Below are positions 25,484 through 35,377 of a DNA stretch of 48,537 bases, in pieces. Both the position numbers and the translations under genes were made by a program. The stretch lies in contig NVWU01000007.1 in the NCBI GenBank assembly GCA_002733765.1, positions 221,568 through 270,104 of the forward strand, in the 5' to 3' direction. Position 1 is the stretch's first letter. Each line of letters opens with the position of its first letter. The stretch comes from Colwellia sp. (lineage in GTDB: Bacteria > Pseudomonadota > Gammaproteobacteria > Enterobacterales > Alteromonadaceae). The notes beneath the pieces are model-generated. The model ran no database searches, was not told where the DNA came from, and saw nothing but the letters and a program-made list of their open reading frames with translations.

Positions 25484-27872
25484 TTTCACTAATGAAATTA
25501 AATTAATTTTAACCACCCATATAGCGTTTTATCGACGACACCCTTGGTTGATGGCCTTGTTTATTTTAGGGTTTAGTTTAGGTAGCGCCCTATTAACCGC
25601 AATTTCAGGGCTTAATCAAGAAGCAAAAACACGCTATCAACATTCCTCTGCATTAATCAATAACCCCGTCACCCATTTAATTAAACCACTTACGGGAAAA
25701 CAGACTATTGATGGTGAACTATGGATCAATTTACGGCAACAGGGTTTTATCAATGCGCAACCTGTTTTACGCGGTAGATTAAAAACCAATGAAGGCAAAA
25801 CGCTGGCAATTCAAGGTGTAGACACCTTGTTATGGTTAAATAATACGCAATACCAACAAAGTGGTAAAAACGTTAATAAAACGCCCTCGCGCTTTTCCCT
25901 ATCTACCTTGTTAGTAGACTCGCAATTTGCCGATCGAATTTACACAACAACGGGCAGCCAAGCGCAATTTGTACTGCAAAATGGGCAAGTTCAACCTGAC
26001 ATTAGTTTAACGGATGGTATAGGACTTTGGGCAATTACTGACATTGCCCATGCTGATTATTTATTAGCGGCTAAAGGACAATTCAGCTTTATTGAGCTGT
26101 CGCATGTTACTGAGCCGCAATTAGTGCAAATAAAACAGTTAATTGCTGGGCAAGCACAACTCATTGATGCGCAGCAACAATCGTTTGATGTATTGTCACA
26201 AGCGTTTTTTTTTAATCTTACCTCACTTGCCATGCTTGGCTATATTGTGGCGGCATTTTTGAGCTTTAACGCGATAAAACTCACCCTATCGGCTCGACAA
26301 AAACTGATCAAACAAATGCAATTGTTGGGCTGTACCAAGCTAAGTATTCAGCTTAGCCTTACTATTGAACTTATTATTGTCAGTATTTGTACTGCGCTTA
26401 TTGGGACATTAGGCGGCTACTTCATTGCTAATGGGCTAGTGCTTGATATAAATCGCACTTTGGTCGGTTTATATCAACTGGATAAAGCGCTGGTTATTCA
26501 TTGGCAGTGGACTAATGTTTTATTGGGCTTTTCACTTAATATCTCTGCGCTAGCGGTAATATTGTTAACACAAGCAAAACAGGTTGCTAATAAAGGTCCA
26601 TTTATGTTTTACGGCTTATTGGCGAGTACCTCGGTGGGGTTAATTTGGCTACTCAATTACGCGACTAGCGAATACCAAGCTTTACTATTGTGTTTTACCT
26701 TGTTGATGTTGTTTATTTTACTTGTGCCTAAAGCGCTATCGGGTTTGGTGGCATTACCTTTTACCATAACTAATCCGCTAACCCAGTGGCTACATGCCGA
26801 TACGCGATTCCACATAAAAGACTTACATATTGCTATTATTGCCATTTTAGTCGCACTGGGTAGTGCCATAGGCATGCAAATTATGGTGAAAAGCTTTAGT
26901 ACTACCTTAAATGCACACCTTGAAAAACAACTGAGTGCAGATATTTATTTGCGCTCAAATACGATCGATCAAAATTTAAGACAAACACTCAGTAACTTGC
27001 CTGAAGTTGAACAACTCAGCATCTATATGAAAAGCGAGGGCAAGGTAAATAATGTGCCAGCAAAGCTTTCAAGCTTTGGTGAAAACTTTGCACATTATCA
27101 GCAAATATCACTGTCATCAGGTTTACCTATCAGTGATAAAAATTTCATTGATAAAGGCTGTTTGGCTAATGAACAAAGTAAAATTAAATTTGGTTTTTCT
27201 TTAGGAGATGTGGCTGTATTTGAGCAAAATTCAATCCATTTTAACTGCCGTATAACCGGTTTTTTTTATGATTATGGTAACCCAAGCATATCACTACTCA
27301 CCTTGGAACAACGGCAAAAATCAGCCGCGCTAAACACGGAATATGTTGGTTATTCAATTCGTCTAAAAAGTAGCACCACTGTTGCGGTATTTAGCGAGCG
27401 TTTAATTAACGAATTCAAACAAGACAGCACAAGAATTTTGCCAAACAAACGCTTTAAAAAAATAGCCAATGCCTTATTTGACGATACCTTTGTCGTTACC
27501 AAAGCGCTTAATGGCTTTATTCTCGCCATTGCATTATTAAGTCTGTGTACCAGCCTGTTAAGTTTAAGTGTTAATCAATTAAAGCAATTAACCATATTAC
27601 GTAACTTAGGGGTAACACAGCAGCAATTATTAACCATGAAGCTGTTACAAACTGGAGGTATCGTGTTATTTACCGCATTATTTGCGATTCCGCTTGGCTT
27701 TGCACTTGGCTTTGCCTTATTAAAGTTTGTCATGCCGATTGCATTTGGCTGGACCATTCACTTTAGTTTAGATTTCACCAGTTTACTCATCATGTGTTTA
27801 ACGCTGGTTGCTGTATCTGTTTTATGTGCTTATTTGCCGATTCGAAAATTAACCAACTTAAAGGAGCTATGA
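25467..27872 (+). CDS. FtsX-like ABC transporter permease (fused, two FtsX units)
   Basis: An 801-residue inner-membrane permease. A first membrane helix at about residues 28-48 is followed by a periplasmic region, then helices at about 255-435, a second periplasmic region, and a final set of three helices at about 670-795 ending with the FtsX-type ALLSLCTSLLSLSVNQLKQL and YLPIRKLTNL. The two FtsX units on one chain correspond to attF plus attG in other bacteria. It overlaps the ATPase start-to-end and is followed four to seven bases later by the AttH-like gene. Such systems act on lipids or lipoproteins or export small molecules; the substrate here is unknown. Confidence 0.88.
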   Translation: MAALTNFTNEIKLILTTHIAFYRRHPWLMALFILGFSLGSALLTAISGLNQEAKTRYQHSSALINNPVTHLIKPLTGKQTIDGELWINLRQQGFINAQPVLRGRLKTNEGKTLAIQGVDTLLWLNNTQYQQSGKNVNKTPSRFSLSTLLVDSQFADRIYTTTGSQAQFVLQNGQVQPDISLTDGIGLWAITDIAHADYLLAAKGQFSFIELSHVTEPQLVQIKQLIAGQAQLIDAQQQSFDVLSQAFFFNLTSLAMLGYIVAAFLSFNAIKLTLSARQKLIKQMQLLGCTKLSIQLSLTIELIIVSICTALIGTLGGYFIANGLVLDINRTLVGLYQLDKALVIHWQWTNVLLGFSLNISALAVILLTQAKQVANKGPFMFYGLLASTSVGLIWLLNYATSEYQALLLCFTLLMLFILLVPKALSGLVALPFTITNPLTQWLHADTRFHIKDLHIAIIAILVALGSAIGMQIMVKSFSTTLNAHLEKQLSADIYLRSNTIDQNLRQTLSNLPEVEQLSIYMKSEGKVNNVPAKLSSFGENFAHYQQISLSSGLPISDKNFIDKGCLANEQSKIKFGFSLGDVAVFEQNSIHFNCRITGFFYDYGNPSISLLTLEQRQKSAALNTEYVGYSIRLKSSTTVAVFSERLINEFKQDSTRILPNKRFKKIANALFDDTFVVTKALNGFILAIALLSLCTSLLSLSVNQLKQLTILRNLGVTQQQLLTMKLLQTGGIVLFTALFAIPLGFALGFALLKFVMPIAFGWTIHFSLDFTSLLIMCLTLVAVSVLCAYLPIRKLTNLKEL

Positions 27873-27879
27873 TCACGTG

Positions 27880-29031
27880 ATGAAAAAGCGAGTAGTGAAA
27901 AAGTTATTACTGCCTAGGTTCGTTTTTGTGTGCGGTGCTTTTGTGTTATTTGTTTTTGTACTCTTTACTTTTGTGATGGGTACTTTTCAACCTGCGGAGC
28001 AAAAATCGACATTGTCTGCGTTGCAAATGACTAGTGGTAAGCTCGTAACAATAGGCACACCACTAGTTTTTCCAAAGGATCATGGTATTCACGCGGAACA
28101 AGGTATTGAATGGTGGTATTTAACGGCTAATTTACAAAGTGATAGCGGTGAAACCTTCGGTGTTCAATGGACATTATTTCGCACCTTAATGCCAAGTAAA
28201 GTTGAATCAAAGTGGTGGGATAACAATCTTTATTTTGCCCACTTTGCTCTGCAGCACAAACAAACGCATGTTGCGTTCGAACGTTTTTCACGAGCGGGCC
28301 AAGCTAAAATCACTAGCTCTCCTTTTAATGCCGCCATTGATAATTGGCACTTGAGCAGTATCAATGATGAATTTTTACCACTGAACCTAACGGCATCACA
28401 TGAAAATTACCAAATAGCGTTAACTTTAAGCGACAGCCCAATGACACTACATGGCGACAACGGTTACAGCCAAAAAACCCAAAGTGGCCATGCGTCTTAT
28501 TACTTTAGTTATCCCTTTTTAAAGGTAAAAGGCAGTCTCACTTTTGCCGGAAAAACCTATAAAGTGGCAGGTAATGCGTGGTATGACAGAGAGTGGTCCG
28601 CCAGTTTGCTCGACAAAAATCAACTTGGTTGGGATTGGTTCAGCCTAGTTGACTATCAATCAAAAAAATCAGGACAAAAAGGGCTAATGCTGTTTTGCAT
28701 TCGAAGTACCGAACAAAAAAGCAGAGACAATAGCGGGCACAGTAATGAAAACCGATATGACTATTGCCGCGGCACTCGCATTGGCCCTAATGGTGAAGCA
28801 ACAGACCTTTCAAAAGAAAGTATTAAGCTGTCTGTCGTTGAAACGGTGACATTAGATAACCGCGATTATCCGAGCAAATGGCAAGTTGAATTACCTAATA
28901 CCCCAACCATTATCATTGAAAGTATCACTAAAGATTCGCGCAATAAATTAACTATTCCCTATTGGGAAGGCCGAGTTAACGCAACCGGAGGCTTTAATGG
29001 TAAAGGCTATGCCGAGATAACCGGATACTAA
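27880..29031 (+). CDS. AttH/CrtC-like lipocalin-domain protein
   Basis: A 383-residue protein with one N-terminal hydrophobic segment (about residues 13-33) and a large extracytoplasmic part. The segments HAEQGIEWWYLTANLQSDSG, NAWYDREWSASLL and GWDWFSLV are characteristic of the carotenoid 1,2-hydratase/AttH (lipocalin-like) family. ATG 27880 is preferred over the adjacent GTG. It follows the permease with a 7-base gap, so it is part of the same operon and is probably the substrate-binding or enzymatic partner of the transporter. No carotenoid genes are near, so a hydratase role is not supported. Confidence 0.82.
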   Translation: MKKRVVKKLLLPRFVFVCGAFVLFVFVLFTFVMGTFQPAEQKSTLSALQMTSGKLVTIGTPLVFPKDHGIHAEQGIEWWYLTANLQSDSGETFGVQWTLFRTLMPSKVESKWWDNNLYFAHFALQHKQTHVAFERFSRAGQAKITSSPFNAAIDNWHLSSINDEFLPLNLTASHENYQIALTLSDSPMTLHGDNGYSQKTQSGHASYYFSYPFLKVKGSLTFAGKTYKVAGNAWYDREWSASLLDKNQLGWDWFSLVDYQSKKSGQKGLMLFCIRSTEQKSRDNSGHSNENRYDYCRGTRIGPNGEATDLSKESIKLSVVETVTLDNRDYPSKWQVELPNTPTIIIESITKDSRNKLTIPYWEGRVNATGGFNGKGYAEITGY

Positions 29032-29218
29032 ATAACCAGATATTAGCACTCAATGATTGCTTCATTAAGCTAAGCGCGATAAGAGAAGAAAAAAAATAGT
29101 TGTTAATGAGGTAATTGAGTATACAACCACCCTCTCACAGATCCTAGCTTGTACTTGTATGGTTAAGTTACTTCACTATACAATACCGACGTTTTTAACT
29201 GAAAAATAAGCATTCCTC

Positions 29219-29911
29219 TTGAAACACAACTTGAAATTTAACTTAAAACTAAGTAATCGACTACAGCAAATTGAAAAAATGGTGACATCACAGTACAGCC
29301 ATATTTGGGATTGCTGTTGTGATCATGGCTTACTTGGCTGCGCTTTATTGTCACGGCAAGCTGGCACCAAGGTTCATTTTATTGATATTGTTGCTGAGCT
29401 GATGGCTGAATTAGAAAATAAGCTTCATCGTTTTTATGCAAGTTCAACGTGGCAAACCCACTGCCTAGATGTGGCAAAACTACCGTTAGCGCAATATCAA
29501 GGAAAGCACCTCGTTATTATTGCAGGCATTGGCGGTGATTTGATGATTGAGTTCATTGAGATGATAGTTCAGAAGCACAAAAGCGTAAATATAGATTTTT
29601 TACTATGTCCAGTTCATCATCAATTTTCATTACGTAGTAAGTTAATCGAGTTAAATTTTAGTTTGAAAGATGAAGTTTTAGTTGAAGATAATCAACGTTT
29701 CTATGAAATAGTTTTAGTTTCATCGACCAATGACGATAATAACAAAATAAATCCAGTGGGTGACAAAATTTGGCAGTCTGAATCAAAAAAACAAACTGAA
29801 ATTATTGATAAGTACCTGAATAAAACGCTTAAACATTATCAACGTATTCAACAAGGTAAAGCAAGCGACGTTCAACATATCATTGATGCTTATCAGGCTA
29901 TCATTAGGTAA
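29219..29911 (+). CDS. trmK: tRNA (adenine-22-N1)-methyltransferase family protein
   Basis: TrmK methylates N1 of adenosine 22 in tRNA; this 230-residue protein belongs to that family. It has the N-terminal KLSNRLQQIEKMV, motif I WDCCCDHGLLG, IAGIGGDLMIEF and LLCPVHHQF in place of the common NPPW-type segment. It must start before KLSNRL, and the only usable codon there is the TTG at 29219; there is no good ribosome site, so translation may be weak. The gene is followed by the convergent recX. It is not part of the AttEFGH-like operon, from which it is separated by 187 bases. Confidence 0.82.
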   Translation: MKHNLKFNLKLSNRLQQIEKMVTSQYSHIWDCCCDHGLLGCALLSRQAGTKVHFIDIVAELMAELENKLHRFYASSTWQTHCLDVAKLPLAQYQGKHLVIIAGIGGDLMIEFIEMIVQKHKSVNIDFLLCPVHHQFSLRSKLIELNFSLKDEVLVEDNQRFYEIVLVSSTNDDNNKINPVGDKIWQSESKKQTEIIDKYLNKTLKHYQRIQQGKASDVQHIIDAYQAIIR

Positions 29912-29950
29912 GTTAACGGCTAGAAAAAACTAATACACTTAAAGCAGTCT

Positions 29951-30454
29951 TTAATATTCATCACTTGAATAACTAACCGCTTTATTGGCGATTGAGTAGG
30001 AAAACCCTTTTGCTATTAAATGTCGCAACGCTTTTTGTTTTAACTTTATCTCTTCAATCGGCTCTTCACCAAACTTTCTTATTTTTAGGATCAGCGCTTT
30101 ATCAAAATAATCTTCGTCGGTTGTTTCTATGGCACTAACGCATTCATTGATTATTTGAGATGAAAAGCTTTTTGCGTATAGCTTTTCTTTTATTTTGTTC
30201 GGGCCAATATTTTTTTCTGTCAAACTCATCGTTAAGCGTTGTGCATAACGCAGATCATTCACAATGTCTCGCTCAATAAGATAATCAAGTGCCGGTTCAT
30301 TGAATTGTGTATCGTCCTTAAACAATACATTTGCTTTTTGCAGCAATGCTTTAGCTGAATAATCACCATATCGCTCAATCATCCACTGCATATATGACTT
30401 GACGCGATCATAAGAAATCACTTGTGGTTTGGTGGTTTGTTTTTTGTTATACAT
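29951..30454 (-). CDS. recX: RecX-family regulatory protein
   Basis: RecX proteins bind RecA filaments and limit their activity. The 167-residue product has the three-helix repeat layout of the family: KSYMQWMIERYGDYSAKALL, FNEPALDYLIERDIVNDLRY with AQRLTMS following, NIGPNKIKEKLYAKSFSSQI, and a last repeat ALRHLIAKGFSYSIANKAV. It is not next to recA here, unlike in many bacteria, so it may be a second or relocated copy. The match rests on the repeat pattern, not on catalytic residues, since the family has none. Confidence 0.72.
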   Translation of the reverse strand: MYNKKQTTKPQVISYDRVKSYMQWMIERYGDYSAKALLQKANVLFKDDTQFNEPALDYLIERDIVNDLRYAQRLTMSLTEKNIGPNKIKEKLYAKSFSSQIINECVSAIETTDEDYFDKALILKIRKFGEEPIEEIKLKQKALRHLIAKGFSYSIANKAVSYSSDEY

Positions 30455-30688
30455 CGTAATGTTAAATCCTATCGCTCAGTATATGTGTTCTAAATCAACA
30501 TTTACTTTTACTATTGCAAATAATAGATAAATTATAACATAGCCTAAGTCGATAAAAATCAATGTGTTCGGGTGTTTTAACTATCCTAAGAGAGTAGAGT
30601 GTGACAGGACCTACTCCTTTTTAAATTCTCATCGTGTTAACGCTAATATCGAGAATCTTTTTCACAAACAATGCTATTTCTACTGAGT

Positions 30689-31924
30689 TTATAGGTTTTC
30701 AATATTTAAGCTTTGGCACCATTCGCTCGCTTTTAAAAACTCGGCTTGTACCATTTTTTTATCTAAAGAGTATTCTTGTAAGCTATCATTTAAATTGCCA
30801 TTCATTTGTAGGTTTTCATGGCCAAGTATATAGCTAGTTGTTAAATCGAGTAACTGACCAAGTAATCCATCATGTGTAACTAATGCACTTTCAATAGGTT
30901 GAGCTAATGGCATTGTTTTCACTATTTCAGATATTGGCATTGAAAGCATCACTTCAATAGCACTGAGTAATCCGGTAATAAAGGCAAAGTCACTCACGGG
31001 TTTAAAGGCGCCTTTATCGCTTAAAGCAAACATCATTTTACCGGTGATAAGCGCTTGTTTACAGACTTCATCTGTAGTGTCTGACGTTAGATTAGATAAA
31101 GCTAAAATAGAAACAAACTGCCTTAACTTATCTTCACCTAAATATGCTGCGGCTTGTTTTAATGACGTTATTCCTACTCTAGTACCTGTTGCTACGTTGT
31201 TAACCATCTTTAATAAACCAACGGTTAAATTGACATCGTGACTAATTATTTCAGCTACTGTTTCATAATTGAGCGGATAATTAAATGTTTCACTTAAGAG
31301 TTGCAACATTTGTGTTTTTATTGGTGCTAATGCTTGGCCTTCTATTATTTCGGGCTGATGATAAAAATAGCCTTGAAAATAGTTAAATCCTACCTCTGCA
31401 AGTGTTTGTTTTTGGTATTTTGTTTCTACTTTTTCTGCGGCTATAGCGACGTTAAATGGTTTCATTCGCGCGACAGCAGGTAATAAACGCTTAGTGTTTA
31501 TTTTCTCAATATCAACTTTTACTATATCAATGTAAGGAAATAATAAATCCCAATGTGGTGCTAAATCATACTCGGTTAGCGCTATTTTATAACCTTTGTC
31601 GTAATAAAACTTAATGATCTTTAACAGTTTTTTTGTGGGCTTTTCATGTCCTACCAATTCAATAACGATAGTATTTTTATCAAACATTAATGGAAATTTA
31701 TGAATTAAACAATTTTCAGTAAAATTAATAAAGGCTAATTTTCCCATACTAAGTTTTTGAATATCACCATGAATATGATTTTGAATAATTAATTTGGAGC
31801 TAGCTACATCATGCTCAACATCAGGGAATTTATTATCAGGGCTATCTCTAAATAACAATTCATAGCCAATGGTTTCTAATTTTTCATTAAAAATAGCTTG
31901 TCTAGCGATATAGGTATTTTTCAT
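30689..31924 (-). CDS. EAL-HDOD domain signalling protein
   Basis: A 411-residue cytoplasmic protein of the YuxH type. The N-terminal part (about 1-200) is an EAL domain recognisable by YIARQAIFNEKLETIGYELL, IVKVDIEK and FNYFQGYFY, but several residues needed to bind metal and cut cyclic di-GMP are not where active enzymes have them (ALTEYDL, IAAEKVET). The C-terminal part (about 205-400) is an HDOD domain with KMVNNVATGTRVGITSLKQA. Proteins of this type act as non-catalytic signalling or motility regulators (compare CdgJ in Vibrio). It stands downstream of the phosphodiesterase gene on the same strand, 94 bases away. Confidence 0.85.
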   Translation of the reverse strand: MKNTYIARQAIFNEKLETIGYELLFRDSPDNKFPDVEHDVASSKLIIQNHIHGDIQKLSMGKLAFINFTENCLIHKFPLMFDKNTIVIELVGHEKPTKKLLKIIKFYYDKGYKIALTEYDLAPHWDLLFPYIDIVKVDIEKINTKRLLPAVARMKPFNVAIAAEKVETKYQKQTLAEVGFNYFQGYFYHQPEIIEGQALAPIKTQMLQLLSETFNYPLNYETVAEIISHDVNLTVGLLKMVNNVATGTRVGITSLKQAAAYLGEDKLRQFVSILALSNLTSDTTDEVCKQALITGKMMFALSDKGAFKPVSDFAFITGLLSAIEVMLSMPISEIVKTMPLAQPIESALVTHDGLLGQLLDLTTSYILGHENLQMNGNLNDSLQEYSLDKKMVQAEFLKASEWCQSLNIENL

Positions 31925-32018
31925 TTCGACTTTTATTGTAGATAAATGACTTATAACAAGATTACCATTATCAAGTGAAAAAGCTAGACTAATCTCTCTC
32001 TTGCGGCTTTTATCTTAG

Positions 32019-33254
32019 CTATTTAATAATTGACTCTAATACTGAGCGTTGACCATCAATTTTTTCACACTCATTCAAGCCTAGTAGTGAATTCATAAGC
32101 GGAAAAACATGAATATTTTTAAAAGGTTCAAGTGATTTTCCTTTAACGATATTCGGACCTGCAGCAATAAATAAACCATCTAAACGTACATTGTCTTTTG
32201 GATCAAAGCCATGAGTTGCTCCGTTAAATTTAGTCAGCTTTTTTTTCCAACTAAAGGTTGCTGGAGGTGTTGCTTCAATAATGATGTCGGGCACTACCGC
32301 TAAATCAGAATTAAAATGCCAGTGGTGTGGATAGCTTCCTTTACTATATATACGATAAAGTTTTTTATTAACTGAGCGATTTAACTGAAGTTGATTCTCA
32401 ATGCTTATTCTATTTTTATTGATTATCTTGTTTTTATCAAAATAGATAAAAAGCTGTGTATCACTGTACGTTACTATTATTCCCTCAGATTGAAGATTAA
32501 TATTTTTAAGCACTAAAGAAGTGTGAATATTAGCTTCTTTAGTTATTGGTACCATTCCATGATCGGACACTACAATAATATTAACGGGTTGGTAAACTTC
32601 GTTGTTAATTTTTTCTAGGAAATATCCAAACAGTTCATCAAACTCATTAATCGCAGTTTTTAACTGTAGCGAGTCGATACCATAGCGATGGCCTGCTGAA
32701 TCAATAGTAGAGACGTAACTCGCAATAAAATAGGGCCTTTGATTACTAGGTAGTTTTAACCAGGTAATAAGTTGGTCAATTCGTGCCTTATTTGATGTGC
32801 TTTTATTATAAGGGATATTATAACTTGGCGGAGTGTGTCCTATGGTTTCTGATTCAGGCCAAAAGTATACGGCAGATTTAATCAAGTTATCTTCAGCTAC
32901 CGACCAAAAAGGAGTAGCTTTAAGCCATGTCTCATTCTCTTTGCCTGCACCTAAATGGTATTGTTGATCTAATGTAGGGTGGTAAAATTTGTTATGAATT
33001 ATTCCATGGTTTATCGGATAAGAACCGGTAATAATAGATAAGTGATTTGGGAAGGTTTTACTTGGATAGACGGGTAATAATCGAGCACTAACACCTGATT
33101 TAGCAAAAGATAAAAGGTTTTTAGCTTGATACTTTTGTAAATAATTAAAAGAAAAACCATCAACAGACAGTAAAATTACTGTTGATTTTGCTGTTATTGC
33201 ATCAACTGAATGAGAAAGTAGTAATGCAAACAATATTGATAAGTGTCTATGCAT
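32019..33254 (-). CDS. Secreted nucleotide pyrophosphatase/phosphodiesterase (alkaline phosphatase superfamily)
   Basis: A 411-residue ENPP-like enzyme. A signal peptide (residues 1-19, cut near SHSVDA) is followed by ILLSVDGFSFNYLQ with the first metal-binding aspartate, and VYPSKTFPNHLSIITG, where the threonine is the expected nucleophile. VSDHGMVPI and NATHGF-like GATHGFDP supply further metal ligands. Such enzymes cut nucleotide or other phosphodiesters in the periplasm. It lies 40 bases after a phosphoribosyltransferase gene on the same strand, which suggests a link to nucleotide or nucleoside recovery. Confidence 0.85.
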   Translation of the reverse strand: MHRHLSILFALLLSHSVDAITAKSTVILLSVDGFSFNYLQKYQAKNLLSFAKSGVSARLLPVYPSKTFPNHLSIITGSYPINHGIIHNKFYHPTLDQQYHLGAGKENETWLKATPFWSVAEDNLIKSAVYFWPESETIGHTPPSYNIPYNKSTSNKARIDQLITWLKLPSNQRPYFIASYVSTIDSAGHRYGIDSLQLKTAINEFDELFGYFLEKINNEVYQPVNIIVVSDHGMVPITKEANIHTSLVLKNINLQSEGIIVTYSDTQLFIYFDKNKIINKNRISIENQLQLNRSVNKKLYRIYSKGSYPHHWHFNSDLAVVPDIIIEATPPATFSWKKKLTKFNGATHGFDPKDNVRLDGLFIAAGPNIVKGKSLEPFKNIHVFPLMNSLLGLNECEKIDGQRSVLESIIK

Positions 33255-33294
33255 ACAAATGATCTTAAGTGTTATTTAAAGAAGTAAGTATAAA

Positions 33295-33852
33295 CTATAA
33301 AAATAAGTCTCTAATATTAATTAAATCACTTTTACCGGCAATAATTTCATCAGGTGTTAAGCCTGATATTTCATGAGGAAAAACTAACCACTCTTCAGAT
33401 TCATGCACATAATAATCAGGGGTAATATCCACTTGTTTATTCGCTGGCTTATACCAAGGACAAGCCGTACGAACATCTTTAGGCATGTTATTACGCATTA
33501 ATAACTCAAGCTGGCTGATAAGCGCTTTAATGCTGCGCCCTGAATCAAAAACATCATCAACAATAAGTAAACCATCATTAGCATTCGCATTTTCGATGAT
33601 ATAATGTAAACCGTGTACTGTAATATTTTTACTGCTCTGGTTAATTCCATAATAAGAAGAAGTACGCACCGCAATATGATCTGTCACTACTTTTTTATAG
33701 TCAAAGTACTCTTGAACAGCAATACCTATGGGTGCACCACCTCGCCAAATACCAACAATAAATTGCGGTCTAAAGCCATCTTGATACACTTTTGCGGCTA
33801 AACGAAATGAATCTTCTAATAATTCTTGTGCGGTAATAAATTTTTTTTCCAT
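33295..33852 (-). CDS. Hypoxanthine-type phosphoribosyltransferase
   Basis: A 185-residue type I phosphoribosyltransferase with the PRPP-binding motif LLIVDDVFDSGRSI near residue 98 and FIVGIWRGGAPIG near residue 33. The overall layout, including the C-terminal EEWLVFPHEI, matches hypoxanthine/xanthine-guanine phosphoribosyltransferases that recover purine bases. The start ATG 33852 shares a base with the stop of the upstream outer-membrane protein gene (TGATG), so translation is coupled. The exact base used cannot be told. Confidence 0.85.
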   Translation of the reverse strand: MEKKFITAQELLEDSFRLAAKVYQDGFRPQFIVGIWRGGAPIGIAVQEYFDYKKVVTDHIAVRTSSYYGINQSSKNITVHGLHYIIENANANDGLLIVDDVFDSGRSIKALISQLELLMRNNMPKDVRTACPWYKPANKQVDITPDYYVHESEEWLVFPHEISGLTPDEIIAGKSDLINIRDLFL

Positions 33853-35276
33853 CAACGTTCGCCATTTCCTAACAAATAAACTAACCGTGCAGCAATATTA
33901 TTATCAGACGATTTTCTGCGAGTACTGTAATAGTGGCGCCAGTCAATTTGTAAGGCAAATTTATGCGATATTTGATAATGAATACCGGTACCAACATTTA
34001 CTTGAAACGTTTTAAGGTTTTCATCTTTTTCCCACATCATTTCACCAAATCCACCGGTTAAATAGGGACGTAAACTCTGTTGTTCATTAAAGTAATATTG
34101 ACCGTCTAGACTATAATTCTCATACGATTTTTCATTGTCCGTAATAATATCTTCAATTTTAGCTTTTGAATAAGAAAGACGTGAAGAGTATTTTTTAGAA
34201 AAATACAAACCTAAAGAGTATTCGGTCACAGTATTATCTTGCACTTGCCAATAATCATCTAAAAATACTTGCCCGAAACCATATGACATACCAATAATAC
34301 TAGTATCTACCGGATCTTTAACTCGGCTGACTCGTTGATGTTTTTTAGTGCTATAATTACTTCCATCACCAAGCTGTAAAGAAATATTAAATTGTATTTG
34401 ATCTTCTGTTTGCCCATTCGGACCTATAGTGACGTTTTTAACTCCGACATAGCCAGTGCCAGCCTTAATAATTTCTTTACCAAATAAATTATTAATACCA
34501 ACACTTAAACTATCAACAGGATCAAGCAACACTAGCGCTGTACTGCCTAATATTGTAGAGCCGAAAACAGTATCACCATTCGCTCTAATATCCATTTCGG
34601 TGGTAAATGCCCATTCACCATAAGCCCAACCTAACACAGGGGTAATAACTAAGTCTTGAATTGAAGGTATTTCGGCAAACGATTCAATACCATATTCCCA
34701 ATAAAAAGTAGACATTAATGCAGAATAAACAAAAGCATCCCATTGACGATAACCAGATTTTCTTGCTACTTGATAATAAACACCACCAAAATATGGATGA
34801 CCGATCAAGTTTAATGGACCAGTATCACGATCCCAAACGGGGCCAGAAGAAACATTGTCAAACCACTTATCGTAAAGGCCTTGCTCACTATCCCAATTTG
34901 AAATATCTTCTGGTAATAAAGAAATAACACCAATAACACCAAAACCATAAGCAAAAATTGATTTAGTTTGTGACCACAAACGCGCTTTATCTTCACCATT
35001 TTCAGGTGAAAATAATGAGATTTGATAAGGTGATTGATAAAAGCCATCTTTTACGTTGATATTTTCCCAACGAGTGACTGGATATTTATCAGGATAAGAA
35101 CGGACAACAATATCAGCTTCAGTGATTGTTGGCTGTAATATTACAACATCAACCTTGTTGGCAGGTATTTGTTCGCTTTCTTGTGCAGATAAAGTGGATG
35201 AATAAAATGAAATAACACCTATCAATAGACAGTTAGACAACGTACTTTTAAATAGCTTACCGACTGCCCTTGGCAT
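33852..35276 (-). CDS. DUF3943-type outer-membrane protein
   Basis: A 474-residue exported protein. A signal peptide (hydrophobic residues about 14-28, cut near STLSA) precedes a region of unknown fold with IGHPYFGGVYYQVARKSGY and YGIESFAEIPSIQDL, which I recognise as DUF3943. The C-terminal third looks like alternating beta-strands (GMSYGFGQ, YSLGLYFSKKYSSRLSYSKA, LAARLVYLLG), so a barrel in the outer membrane is likely. ATG 35276 is preferred over the adjacent TTG. It is translationally coupled to a phosphoribosyltransferase, which hints at a shared transcript rather than a shared function. Confidence 0.75.
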   Translation of the reverse strand: MPRAVGKLFKSTLSNCLLIGVISFYSSTLSAQESEQIPANKVDVVILQPTITEADIVVRSYPDKYPVTRWENINVKDGFYQSPYQISLFSPENGEDKARLWSQTKSIFAYGFGVIGVISLLPEDISNWDSEQGLYDKWFDNVSSGPVWDRDTGPLNLIGHPYFGGVYYQVARKSGYRQWDAFVYSALMSTFYWEYGIESFAEIPSIQDLVITPVLGWAYGEWAFTTEMDIRANGDTVFGSTILGSTALVLLDPVDSLSVGINNLFGKEIIKAGTGYVGVKNVTIGPNGQTEDQIQFNISLQLGDGSNYSTKKHQRVSRVKDPVDTSIIGMSYGFGQVFLDDYWQVQDNTVTEYSLGLYFSKKYSSRLSYSKAKIEDIITDNEKSYENYSLDGQYYFNEQQSLRPYLTGGFGEMMWEKDENLKTFQVNVGTGIHYQISHKFALQIDWRHYYSTRRKSSDNNIAARLVYLLGNGER

Positions 35277-35334
35277 CAAAAAATCCTCTACTTATTTATT
35301 GATAACAAAAAATGAACAAATTTTTGTTATAGAT

Positions 35335-35365
35335 AAAAAAAAAGCCGCTATAATGCGACTTTTTA
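35335..35365 (-). terminator. Intrinsic terminator of the tRNA-Ser transcript
   Basis: Read on the minus strand, AAGTCGC and GCGGCTT pair (one G-T pair) around a 6-base loop and are followed by a run of seven or more T. It lies after the tRNA-Ser gene and its decayed tandem copies and before the DUF3943 gene. Confidence 0.8.
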
Positions 35366-35377
35366 TTTTTAGCTTAA

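Noticed and set aside
27877..29031. Carotenoid 1,2-hydratase function for the AttH-like protein
   Set aside because: The domain is shared, but there are no carotenoid genes nearby and the context is an ABC export set.
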